13,342 nucleotides of DNA from Irineochytrium annulatum (GCA_027600665.1 JADGJL010000821.1:1-13342), one strand, 5' to 3'. Numbered from the stretch's first letter, positions 1 through 9,647 are shown. Numbers and translations: made by a program. The notes: a model not told the origin generated them from the letters alone.

Positions 1-226
1 GGGGATGACCGGGCTGGCAAGCTCGTATCGTTTGTGTCTTGTCTGGATGTGAGGCAAACAATAGACAAATTATTTACTGTTGCACATAAAACCAACGAGA
101 AGATGCTATTTTGTTATTTAAACATGTATATACAGGCTGTGCAGCCCGTCGCGTCAACTCCCTGCGCACTGCTGCTCAATTTAACCCTCCAAGCCATTGT
201 AGGTCTTCACTAAACAGCCACCGATT
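1..226. other. TERT 3' flank, no gene seen
   Basis: AT-rich sequence downstream of the TERT stop. The palindrome TGTATATACA at 125-134, 93 nt past the stop, contains TATATA, which resembles the fungal polyadenylation efficiency element (TAYRTA). No coding frame worth calling is present. Confidence 0.4.
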
Positions 227-3200
227 TTAGAAGCGAACAGCAACGAACGCGTTTGGGAACGCCGCAAGCATCGGCAGCAGCCGTTTCCTGGGATGCTCGA
301 ATGACTTCTCGCGGACTTTTAGTGCAAGAGATGATACGACGGCTCTGAACGCGCTCTGCTTTCTCTCCATCACGGCATGAAAAGCGTGGAAGCCGAGCCT
401 TTCGGCAAGCATGTCAGTTTCACACAAGTTTCCTTTAAAGCCTTTCGCTCACCATGACACCTCCGGAAACGCAAGGGCGAATGCAGATTTCCCGGGTATC
501 GCCGTCTTTCCTCGCATCCGGCTGTGGATGAGCATGTATCCGTAGCTTATGGCGTCACTTATGCAGCCTTGGATGTAGTGCCTTAGATATGGTATGTGAC
601 GTGCGACGACGTGCGACCCACTTAATATGAAGCCATCGTCCGCGCGACCGATCGCGTTGGAAACCTCCTTGAGATGGAGGAAGAACTTCATGGCGCACAA
701 CGTGAAGTTTTGATAAATGTTGAAGATGACGGCGCCCTCGGAGTTGAAGTTTGTGTCGTAATATATAGTCGAGGACTTAGGCTGCAAGAACCTTTACAGA
801 TTAACAACGGCGAGAGCACCAATCACACTTACTCCATAGCCTTCCTGCGAAGGTTCGCCCACGGGTGAACGGAGATGTCAACCGTCAGGGTGTCCCTCAG
901 ATCTCAAAAAAAGACAGTAAGGCGAAGGTGAAATGAATTTATTTTCTAATACCCGTTCCACAAAGCTTTGAATAATCCGCCTTCACATCCAGCGTCCTCG
1001 AATCGACCAACGTCCCAAAGAAAGGGAAGTCTGGAAACATGGGTTCATTAGCCGCTGAGTTTTATGTCCTCACCAAACGCCGTATGCCTATGCGTCAAAG
1101 TACAGCTTGCAACCGGCACCGGGCTTCCCTCATACTCAACGTTGAAATTGACGAGGGTTTTTTCCACGTTGGCAAAGCAGCCGTACTCCGGATTCCCTAT
1201 TCCACTTAGAAAGCCCATCATAAAACCGAGCAACGAGAACCTATGAGCATCTTCGTCAGAAACCCGACCGCTAGTTCCCGATCGGTCGTGATGTAGAGAA
1301 AGTCGTCAACGAGCCGCATGAGCAGGGAGTTGTCCGTAAAAAACTTTGGCAGCTCGTTCTCCTCCATCCGCGTATAGAAGATGCTTCAACGAGAGTTAGC
1401 GATAGCTACGAATAAAGGCGTCAACCTGCAAAGAATAGCCGACAGGATCGATCCCTGCGGAATACCCTCGATCTGGTGGTATGTCCTTTTTCCAATCTAA
1501 GCCGTAAGTATGGATAAGAGGCAGGCAAAATACTTGAATGAGGTTGTCGCATATATGCTCCTCTAGGAGCGACAGTACATCAGCCTGGTCCTCGAATGGA
1601 TATGCGACCTACGGAGCTGCTTTAGTGCTCTAGTACATGTATTAGCCGAGGCGTATTCACCTGGTCGGTGAAGATAGTGTTCTTAAACTTCCCCGCAATG
1701 CCTTCCGCGAAGGCCGCAAACTGTTCGAATTCACCTAGCAACCTTCAGTCACAACCTTTAAAGATAATTATCGAACTCGGGATCCCGGCGTTCCGCATGA
1801 ATTTCCGTCTTATTTTGCCAGTCTGCGAGAAGACAATCGAGTACTTCCGAATCATATACTCGTCCTACAAAACAATCAGCACGAAGGGTCATCCAGTCGG
1901 CTACGTACCTCTTTCAGTAGGTTCTGAAGAATGGACATCAACAGCTTCTGCTTGATGGAATCATAGCATTGCTTAATGTCGACTTTAACAAAGTAAAAGG
2001 GCTTTTTGCTTATATTCGTCGTTATTTCGCGTGAAGATAGACGATGACTAACCTGCTTATATGGCCCGCCATCCTCTCTTTGTAGCTCGCTAGCTTTGGG
2101 AACGTGCTCGAGAGCCCGAACACCGACGCGCCGAGTGACTCCCCCCTGTACTAGTAGTACGCGTAAGCATTAAATCACCAAAGCAACCCGGTCATCACGT
2201 TTTCAAACTTCAGGACCTGGAACGCATTTATCAGCATCGAGTTGACCGAGATGCCGCCTTTCGGCGGCGGTGGGGCCTTCACTTGCTGCAGCGGCGCTTT
2301 AGGCTGCTGCACCACGGCCCTCACTGGCGGACCACCTTTATACTTCGCGCGCGGTCTCCGCCTCAGGTTGGCGATTGGCCTCGCGCCGTACTCCTTCGGG
2401 AGCAGCCGAATGACAGAGCAGCCCAGCTTTCGCTGTTCCCGTTGCTCCTTAGAGACCTGTATGGAAGGAAAATTAGCAATCCGGTGGGAAAATTCTGCAA
2501 GAAAAGCCGCACGTTCCCGGCGGGCTCGAAGGTGGATCTCGTCAGCCTGTCAAACGTGGGCGCGGCCAGCGCGAGCCAGTCGTCATGCCGGAAGTAGGCT
2601 ACCCGGTTTCGCGTCCGCGCCGTCTCCGTGACGTAAAAGTTCGTCTGTGGCGAGGCGCCGAGATGAGAAACGTCCGTACGCATGGCGGTATACCGATATC
2701 AAAGGGATCACAAGCGAATCGACGACCCAGAAAATTAACTCCCGCAAGAGTGACTCCTTCTTGGCCGTCTCCGATGGCGCCACGTGACGGTTCTTGGGGT
2801 CGGCCTTCCTGTCGGAAAGCCACAGGCATTCCGATATCTGTTTTTATGCGCACAACCGTCAGCGATAAATCCTAAGGTAATAACTTACCTTCACGCCCTT
2901 CATGAAGTTCTGGATAGACATCGTCTCAAATCTTCGGAGTCGGACGAAACATTGTATCGCTGATTTCGAAGTCGTGAGTAAGAGAGTACTTTAAACACCA
3001 AGCATGAGCCACCAACCGTTCATGACAATCTCCTGATTCGAGCTCGAGCCCCAGAAGTCGGATGGGATTAGGCGCAACAGCACTGCCTTAACAAAGCAAA
3101 ACGCCTGTGGAATGTTTGGGCTCCCAATTGTCGCACATCGACCTCACCTGATATTCCGACGTCGCAAAGAGGCTAAAGTCTACTTTACCGTCGCCTATTT

Positions 3201-4522
3201 GGGACGGCAGCACCTAGCGGACCATGATAAGGGATTGGGGTGAAGGCTATGCTTGTAATACCTTCCGCGGGCAATGAAATTCCAGCAGCGCGACATAGTT
3301 ACAGCCTTCGTGACCTTTCCTCACTTTAGCGGCGAGCTCGGTAGCGGCTTTCAGTCTCCAGAAATGCTTCACGGGTCGTTTTCGCTTCCGCCACGTCAAG
3401 ATTAGTTACTCACAGACATGATAACATGCGCGTACAGCACTGCTCTGGCACGTCGTTTCGTACGGAAAAATTTGAGAAATAAGGTCGACATCCTCTTGGT
3501 GCAATACGTCTGTATGAAGACGTAGTTATGCCTAGCACTCCTAAGAATAACTAACGGTACTTTGGCAGCCCAAAATCGACCTTCCCCTTCGCCCCATTGC
3601 AAGGCCGAGCGTAAAAGATCTTCGATCGCGCGAACGCCGTCGTCGCCGTGATCACTGTCATCCCGACGGCTACCCGGGGCGCGATGTGATTCCGTTTTCT
3701 CTTGAGCGACGGCTTCTTCGGCTCCTCTCTTTCGGGGGCGGGTTTCAGCCATACGGGGACGCTGTCGGTTGGGGCAACGGCTTTGACGACGTCATATAAC
3801 GGTTCTCCTGTTTTTCTAAGTAAATAGGCCTTAGCGTCCAAACATTGTAATCACCTGTCAGCTGAAAGAAGCAGCCGTTCGAGAGTGGCGCGAACATAAA
3901 GGTTACAGTCAAGAGGTACGTCATTCCATTGAGACCTATTCTGTAGCACGGTTAAAAACACGATGCGCTATTGCGGCTTGCACCTAGACAGCAAGATTTC
4001 CCAAGGCTTACTCTTAAGATAGTTGACAACTGTATTTGGAAAGTAATTCTCTACGCCGAATGTCCCCACTACAGAGTTCAAATGCCGTCCATTTAGCTGG
4101 TATTTTTATGTTAAAGAACACCTGGTAACACGCGTTAGAAATCAATACCTTTCTGTAGCCAAAGGTAAGCACGTTCGCCGGAGGATCCTTGCTGCCCAAT
4201 AGCCGCTCAATTACGCGGTTGATGATCTGGACAACGGTGTTCAAGGTTTATCCGGCCACGCGCTGGGCCCACGCCAGAGTGAGATAAATGCATCCCATAC
4301 CTCACCCTGCGAGAAGTGCTCGCTCTCCGTCCGGGCCGGGACGGGCGGCACATCCGGACGCGTCCCGACAACCGTGTTCGCGAGCAGGTCCTTGTACTCC
4401 GTTGGATCCTCATCCAGAAGCAAAGGAAGAGACGCAGGAGGCGTCGGGCCCTTGCCTGGCGGCGCGGTGGCCAGCAGGTCGATGAGGCGCTGGACGGTGA
4501 AGAGCCGTTGCAGGGATTCCAT
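227..4522 (-). CDS. TERT: Telomerase reverse transcriptase catalytic subunit (TERT), about 25 exons
   Basis: TERT copies the telomerase RNA template onto chromosome ends in the nucleus. My spliced model gives 1046 residues (human is 1132). Seen in order: TEN domain, residues 1-170 (NVLTFGYRK, YFPNTVVNYL); basic KRKR, a possible nuclear localisation signal, near residue 202; RNA-binding domain (HEGCNYVALLEFHCP, FWGSSSNQE, RRFETMSIQNFMKGVK); T motif and motif 1 (TNFYVTET, 436-443); motif 2 (IRLLPKEYGARPIANL); motif A (FVKVDIKQCYDSI, D613); motif B' (EGIPQGSILSAIL, 725-737); motif C (LLMRLVDDFLYIT, D765-D766); motif D (GNPEYGCFANVEKTLVNF); and a C-terminal extension (IFNIYQNF, WLGFHAF). The metal-binding triad D613/D765/D766 is intact. 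The ATG at 4522 follows an in-frame TGA four codons upstream. Motif E reads FFG where human TERT has WCG. Order and motifs rule out a LINE or group II reverse transcriptase. Family assignment is very secure; a few splice junctions are inferred. Confidence 0.96.
227..4522 (-). other. TERT: Exon-intron map of TERT (24 short introns)
   Basis: Exons on the minus strand: 4522-4301, 4226-4149, 4096-3984, 3940-3855, 3807-3561, 3509-3414, 3355-3262, 3213-3148, 3104-3017, 2959-2889, 2837-2694, 2644-2513, 2456-2179, 2145-2053, 2008-1909, 1864-1777, 1734-1661, 1608-1534, 1496-1426, 1383-1241, 1196-1074, 1030-953, 902-833, 791-453, 398-227. Exons total 3141 nt, an exact multiple of three ending in TAA. 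Introns total 1155 nt (33-74 nt, mean 48). Every intron begins GT and ends AG, and phases agree across all junctions. Each junction was placed so that TERT motifs read through. The least certain are 3561/3509 (weak donor, alternatives exist), 2179/2145 (33-nt intron), 1777/1734 (donor GTTCGA; a 21-nt alternative exists) and 4301/4226. Confidence 0.83.
2253..2342 (-). other. TERT: Pro/Gln/Lys-rich linker in TERT after motif 2
   Basis: Residues about 518-547 of the spliced protein are a low-complexity stretch (GGPPVR..., QQPKAPLQQ, APPPPKGG). It lies between the motif 2 arginine/proline block (GARPIANL) and the conserved NSMLINAFQVLKFE segment. It is encoded inside the 278-nt exon 13, and the frame runs straight through it, so it is translated rather than an intron. 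Confidence 0.75.
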
Positions 4523-5055
4523 ATGAATCCCTCAAACCCTTTTCCAAGCCGCGCGGCTTGTGGGGTCAGGAGTGGAAGCGATGACGCTTTTACGCTCCAC
4601 AATCTGCCCTCTGTTGAACTACGAGTCAGTCAGCTTGCGAGTCTGTCCTCGCTGCAGTGGCTCACTTCTAGCGTCTCTTCGGTGAGGGGCATATGCGGCC
4701 GACAGCAGTGCAAGAGCGCCAGTATTCGCTTGGATAAGCATACCATCGACACCGAGCAAATGTACCGCCAGCGGATGTCCCGCAAGCTGGAAGTTGGGTA
4801 GAAGGAGTTGTTTTCCCATTAGCCTTAAGAGGTAAACGCTCAACTAGTGCCGAGTCCCGTTTGTTCCTTTGTCTACGCCATCCATTGACATTTTCTTTCC
4901 ATCCAGGCTATCAGTAATTCTTCTAATATGTGAATTCTGAGGCCCGCCGAAGTCTTGCAAACATTCAGACTGGTTGTGTTGGAACGGCAAGTGCATGTAA
5001 TTCTCTTTATGAGGGCCATTACTCTATACTTTGACTAATTCACCTTCCCACGCTC
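4523..5055. other. Intergenic region between enkurin 3' end and TERT start
   Basis: A 533-bp spacer between two genes on the same strand. It should hold the enkurin 3' UTR (higher coordinates) and the TERT promoter (lower coordinates). The only distinct element is the 16-bp palindrome at 4545-4560. Short frames here (for example 4619-4843 minus) have no recognisable similarity, and I do not call them genes. Confidence 0.5.
4545..4560. promoter_or_regulatory. Perfect 16-bp palindrome just upstream of the TERT start
   Basis: CAAGCCGCGCGGCTTG is a perfect inverted repeat ending 22 bp before the TERT ATG at 4522. It could bind a dimeric factor or lie in the 5' leader as a hairpin. Function is not shown by sequence alone. 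Confidence 0.45.
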
Positions 5056-6472
5056 TCAAGCATCGACCATGATATTGGGATGCGAGAACTTCTTAATGTC
5101 GTCTTCTAGGAGCTGCAGCTGCTTTTCCATGGACGTTTTCCTATAGTGGTGACATCAGCACTTGATCACATACTACTTCAAAGAAAGAGAGAAGCTCACC
5201 GATTAATTTTCGAGACCGTGTCTACCGACACCGACATGCGGTGATAAAGTTCCATCAGACTCCTGTGATTTGCCCTCAGACCCGCCAGGATCGCCAACCT
5301 CTCGTTCTCCGGTAGCATCCTCCTCGCGACACCCCCCTGCGCGTTGACGGACTTGCGATCTCCCCCGTCCTTGTTCGCATTCGCGTTGAACGCCGCGCCG
5401 CCGCCGGCTCCAGCTCGAACCTTCCTCGCGCGGGACGGGTGGTGTGACGTGGCGCCGGAAGACGACATCTCCTGCAGGGGGCGGGGCTGCTTCGGTTCGT
5501 GGTATCCGGACTCGTAAGAGTCCTCCGCGACGTTCCCCCATGGCGCGACGAGCTCCTCGGGAACCTCGTCCTCGTCGACAAAGGCTGCGCCGGTTGTGTG
5601 GGCGCGGCTGCTACCGTTCCCGCTGTCGTGCCGGACGGGCTCTTGGGATACGGCCGCAGCAAGCTTAGCGTACGCGATGGCGTCATGGGGCATAACGGAC
5701 GAGTCGTTCCGCGCTTCGGCGGAGGGGTCGACATCATTGCTCAGGTGGAGCTGCTCGTAGCGTTGGAGCATCTCCGCCTCCGCCTCGTCAGCCGCGACGT
5801 TGTCCCACCTTGACGGGTCGGCGACGACCGTTGGTGTGGAGGCATTGGAACGGCGCTCGGCGGCCAGGGCGATGCGGCCTGAGGTGGGCTTCGAGATTGG
5901 CTTCCCCTTCCCTGGTTACAAACCGCGTAAGTTCTTCGCCCTTAAAACATGCAACTTAAAGCACACTGACTCTGCACGGCCCCCTTTATGGGCACCTTCG
6001 GGTTCTTCCCACCGGCCCTGATGTCCCTGATCATCTGCGCCTTCTTGGCCGCATCCGGGCCCTTCCCCGACTTAATTGTCATATGCAGGCCCGTCGATGT
6101 CTTGGGGACCATCCTCGGATGCACCGGTTCCTTCACGACAGCCTTCTCCTTTGACGAGGCGAGGGTCATTCCCTTCCCATTAAGAAAGCCCCCAGACATG
6201 AACTTCTCCCCCGATCCCGCCATTCCACCGCCACCGCCTCCTCCCCCGCCGCCGTCGGGCACCAGGCCCAAGCTCTTCGCGAGCTGGGAGTTGGTGATGC
6301 GCCTGCTCGCCATGTGCTCCGCGCGGACCTGGGTTGCATACTTTGATTTGAAAAGCGGTGGCGGGCGGTCATCGCCGGGCCGAATGACGAGGTTGTAGAT
6401 GCTCTCATTCAGCGGGTCGCTCGGGATGCGGCGATGCCGAGGCGCCGGAAGGTGTGATGCTGTTGCGGCCAT
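5056..6472 (-). CDS. ENKUR: Enkurin, flagellar axoneme protein (3 exons)
   Basis: Enkurin is a microtubule-associated protein of ciliary and flagellar doublets; in mammalian sperm it also binds calmodulin and TRPC channels. The model joins 6472-5971, 5911-5200 and 5140-5056, giving 432 residues. The N-terminus has the conserved NESIYNLV followed by RPPPLFKSKY, matching the start of animal enkurins. The C-terminal enkurin domain (about 355-430) has NERLAILAGLRANHRSLMEL, SVDTVSKINR and, after the last intron, EKQLQLLEDDIKKFSHPN. The middle is low-complexity (Gly, Ser, Ala, Arg rich), including a run of ten glycines, and makes the protein much longer than human enkurin (256 residues). An open frame extends upstream to 6520, but the first ATG is at 6472. 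The second junction (GTGAGC...TATAG) is firm. The first is less certain: GTCAGT at 5970 to AACCAG at 5912 keeps frame, but other donors nearby also work. Confidence 0.92.
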
Positions 6473-6781
6473 TTCAACGTGATCGGATGAAGGGACTTTT
6501 TGACTGTGTTTGGACTGCAATATGCTTATCTCGCATCAACCTAAACAGGATACTAGACCAAATAAAAAAAAAGGGTTAGCTTGACACTAATCTAAGCACT
6601 GGCACAATAGGATTAATAAAACAGCTCTGCTGCAATGGCTTTGTCCTATGTTGTCTAGCCGGTGAGTGTATGAAAGGTAAATTGGGGTGAAATAAGCGCT
6701 GCTAGTGCATCGATCACAATAGGTACATATATGTAGACAAACGGGTGAAGAACTGCAATAGCAACATAATAAACAGCTAGC
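6473..6781. other. Intergenic region between CTL 3' end and enkurin start
   Basis: A 309-bp AT-rich spacer. It contains the 12-bp palindrome TACATATATGTA (6724-6735), 47 nt past the CTL stop and matching the TAYRTA polyadenylation efficiency pattern on both strands. It also has a homopurine A-run (6560-6572) that reads as a poly-T tract upstream of enkurin on the minus strand. No gene is seen. Confidence 0.5.
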
Positions 6782-9647
6782 TTAATCACTATCCTCTCTC
6801 CCCAGCCCAACCCTATCGCCCATAACGTCAAACTCCAGCGGTACGGCCCACCCCATCATCATGCATCTCCCCCTCACAACCTTGACGAGATCCGCGCACA
6901 AGCTCGGGTGGTTGATTACCATCGCCTCCGGGTTTTCCGCCACCATGACAAACAGCGCCGCGACGGACATTTCCACCGTGACGGCCATTACGCTCAATAC
7001 CGCGAACCCGAACAACAAGCTGATGACAAGCACCAACAACCCGACATCAAAGTCAAGCTTGTGTGAGATCCCCACCACCCACCCAACGAAACCAATGGTG
7101 ATCGCGCCAGCGATCCGACCCGCGCTCATAACGCGGTCTACGCCGTCATCCGTCACGATGGCTTCGACCCCTCTCTCCCTAATCATTCCCGCGGTCTTCC
7201 TCGCCGCCTGCACGAACGACTCGTGCCGGACCCCGACGCGGACCATGGCATAGAGGTTGAAAACGCGCAGGATGTTCTCGATGCACGACAGGAGGGTTAA
7301 AACGATGAGCTTGAAGATCGGTTTGCGAGAGTTCTTTGCGCGGCGGTAAAAGTAATGGAGGGTCTTGAGGGATGCGAGGATGAGGGACGCGAAGCAGATA
7401 GTGCCGAGGGAACGCGTGATGCTCTGCGCAAACGAGCGGATAACGGGTCGTTGAAGCTGCAGATTCGGCTTCGACGTCACAATAGCGAGGCCCGGGCTGG
7501 CAGTTGTGAGGGTCGCCGGGACGGAGGGTTCGGCGAGGACGGCGGCGGAGGTGGACCGCGGCGGAGGTTGGGCGTATCGAACGGCCTCGGGCTTAAAATA
7601 GTACCAGGTTGCCATAGCGCCAGCGATCGATGTCCCGAGGATGCCCTTCCAAACCTCGAAGGCCCAAAAAAAGGAGAGAACAAGAATGATCTGCCCTAAA
7701 GTATTTAGGAAGGCGGTGGGCGATGGCACGTTCGCGGCGGCAACGTTGGTCGGGCTGAATAGGTAGAGGTACGCGGCGGCGAAAACGAAACACCAGAGAG
7801 CGTTCCAAAGGAAGATGAAGGTCGCAAGGAAAAAGGGCGCGGGGTTCCGCTTGAGGAATTTCAAGGAAATTCGTAGGAGCCGCGCAGCGAATTGGATCTG
7901 CCGCCAGGTGAAGACATACCAGAGGATCTTGATCAGAAGAATCACTGCGAGAATGATTCCTCCAGGAATGTTAAGGACTATGAAATTGATGACCTAGAAA
8001 CCGGCATTAAAAAAATAGGAAAGATAAGTTTGGGGCACACACCATCAAAACTGTTAAATTCACCAACGACATTATGATCGAAAACTTAATCAAACCCTCC
8101 CCAAATAATGTCAGAGCCGTCATCCAGACCTGAAATTGAAAAAGTGAGTGAGCTTCAGCAGCCAGCTGGCAAGGATAACTTACCGAGGCAACGGCGATTC
8201 CGAAAAGCGAAACGACGACAAAAGTCTCCGCCAGCTTCACGGCCGACGCGCTGACCCGATCCCTGAAGCTCGAAAAGTACATCCCAATACCCCCCGCGAT
8301 CGAATACGGCCCCGCCGTTACGACATCATGGCAAAACTTGGACGCAAGTCCTTGGAACAGGCAATTGGTGAGCGGGAACCCTTTCCCAGCCGTCAACGAC
8401 CCGACCGTGTCGCTCAAGCACCTGTCGTTGAACGCGCCAGCGAGATTCCCACCGAGGCCGTTCACGAGCGACTGCCGGATCAGGTCGAACGCCGCCGATG
8501 GCCCCAAACCTTGGTCGAGGACATATCCGATGCACCGCGACGCGACGCCAACCGCGTCGGCAGTGCCATTCAGCAGTGGGGTGATGCAAGCGTCTACGAC
8601 CGCCACCGTCAGGTTGCCTGCCGCGGTTGAAGATCCGTTGACGGCGGGGGCGAGAGCGATGTTTAGGCAACCGGGGACGGCGCTCGCGGTGGAGCCCGTC
8701 AACGCGGGCGAGATGCATTCGGATGTCGTGGAGGTGATGGTTGAGGTCTGGACGCCGGATGACAACAGCACGCCTTCGATGCATGCCTGGGCCGCGTTTG
8801 CGTCCCGCACGGCGCTGGGCGCGGTCGCGTTGGAAGCGCCGAGGAGTCCTGTGCAATTCGAGAAGATGGAGCCGGCGAGGTTCGAGAGCTGGGATGTGGC
8901 CGATGGCGGGAGGATGGCGAGGAGGGCCGAGTCCGCGCATGTCGCGAACGCGGTGGTGGAGGCGGAGAGCGCCGGGTTGACGCATCCCGTCAGGGCCGGC
9001 GACAAGGCGGTTTTTGAGGATGACAGCAGTGTGGCGAGGCTGTACTCCAGGCATTGGATGGGGCCGGTCGGGGATCCAGAGGTGAGGAAGGTGACACATT
9101 GGTTCTCGACGTCTTGGATCAGGGTCGGCAATGCGCGCTTCTCGATGGAGTTTGTGAGATTGACGTACTTTAATGCATTGGCGTTTGCAAACAGGGCTCG
9201 ATGTGACGCCGTCCCGGCAGCCGTGCCGCCCGTCAGCGTGTCAACGGCAAAGACAATGCACCTCCCGCGAGCCGTTCCCAGATCCCCCGTGATGATCTCG
9301 TGGATGCAGTTATCGTACAAGCCGCTTACGATCGGCGCCGACGGTGGCAGGCCGGAGTCGAAGAGGGACGGGTTGACCATGCCACAGTAGGCGGCCGGGT
9401 TAGAAAGGAGCTGCCATCCCCTGATGCCGTTGTAAAGCGAGAATGCGAGCGCGAGGAGGAACAGAATGGCGAAGGGCCAGTCCTGCCACTTCATCCGATG
9501 CTCGCTTTGATGCAGGACGTCCCACCCCGCGACGGGGTTCCTGGGCGGCCCCGTCCGCGCATCGGTTTCCGGCTCCGGGAGCAGCTTCACGTCCTCGTAG
9601 CGCTTCTCGTCGTCCGGTGGCCCGTCGAGAGGCTTCAGCGGATCCAT
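6782..9647 (-). CDS. PNS1: Choline-transporter-like protein, CTL/SLC44 (Pns1) family, with giant extracellular loop
   Basis: A polytopic membrane protein of the CTL/SLC44 family. Animal members move choline; the role of yeast Pns1 is unsettled, so the substrate here is unknown. Exons 9647-8184, 8129-8043 and 7993-6782 join in frame to 920 residues (yeast Pns1 has about 540). A cytoplasmic N-terminus leads to KWQDWPFAILFLLALAF (first membrane helix, about 57-75), equivalent to the RWNDWPF start of Pns1. Residues 76-468 form one long loop with 16 cysteines and six N-glycosylation sequons. Then come roughly ten more membrane segments with family signatures: LKRNPAPFF, GAMATWYYF, RSLGTICFASLI, NLYAMVRVGVRHESFVQAAR and FVMVAENPEAM near the end. 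Both introns are canonical (GTAAGT at 8183, GTGTGT at 8042). The gene shares a 110-bp divergent promoter with the SUMO E1 subunit gene. Confidence 0.94.
8331..9053 (-). repeat. Degenerate paired-cysteine repeats in the CTL extracellular loop
   Basis: Within residues 199-439 the pattern Cys-(V/T/I/L)-x-P-x-L or a close variant, then 14-24 residues later a second Cys followed by a short helix-like segment, recurs about five times. Clear examples start at CVNPALS, CTGLLG, CISPALTG, CITPLLNG and CLSDTVG. Five of the loop's six sequons (NCT, NAT, NGS, NLT, NGT) lie here; the sixth, another NLT, is upstream at residue 163. The units suggest an internally duplicated disulfide-bonded ectodomain. Confidence 0.7.

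Noticed and set aside
3402..3490. Alternative reading of 3402-3490 (RMSTLFLKFF...) as the human-like QMRPLFLELL segment
   Set aside because: The true match to that segment (KVRKGHEGCNYVALLEFHCP) lies in the next exon, 3355-3262. The alternative frame cannot be joined in phase without losing GT-AG ends.
227..4522. TERT region as a decayed retrotransposon or TERT pseudogene with frameshifts
   Set aside because: Apparent frameshifts and stops disappear once GT-AG introns of normal size are removed; the whole coding sequence is in phase, and the TEN domain, T motif and C-terminal WLGFHAF are specific to TERT.
4316..4843. Short frames overlapping or upstream of the TERT start (4316-4801 plus, 4619-4843 minus)
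   Set aside because: No recognisable similarity, no signal or domain, and one is antisense to TERT exon 1.
5276..5813. Several overlapping Arg/Pro/Ser-rich frames on both strands
   Set aside because: They are shadows of the second enkurin exon, whose frame is fixed by the enkurin domain.
6573..6579. GGGTTAG next to an A-run, resembling a telomere repeat unit
   Set aside because: It is a single copy in an AT-rich spacer with no tandem repetition, so chance explains it.
8338..9390. Plus-strand open frame of 350 codons, and another of 257 codons on the minus strand (8326-9099)
   Set aside because: Both overlap the first CTL exon in other frames. They arise from the GC-rich, low-complexity composition of the loop and show no domain or membrane pattern of their own.
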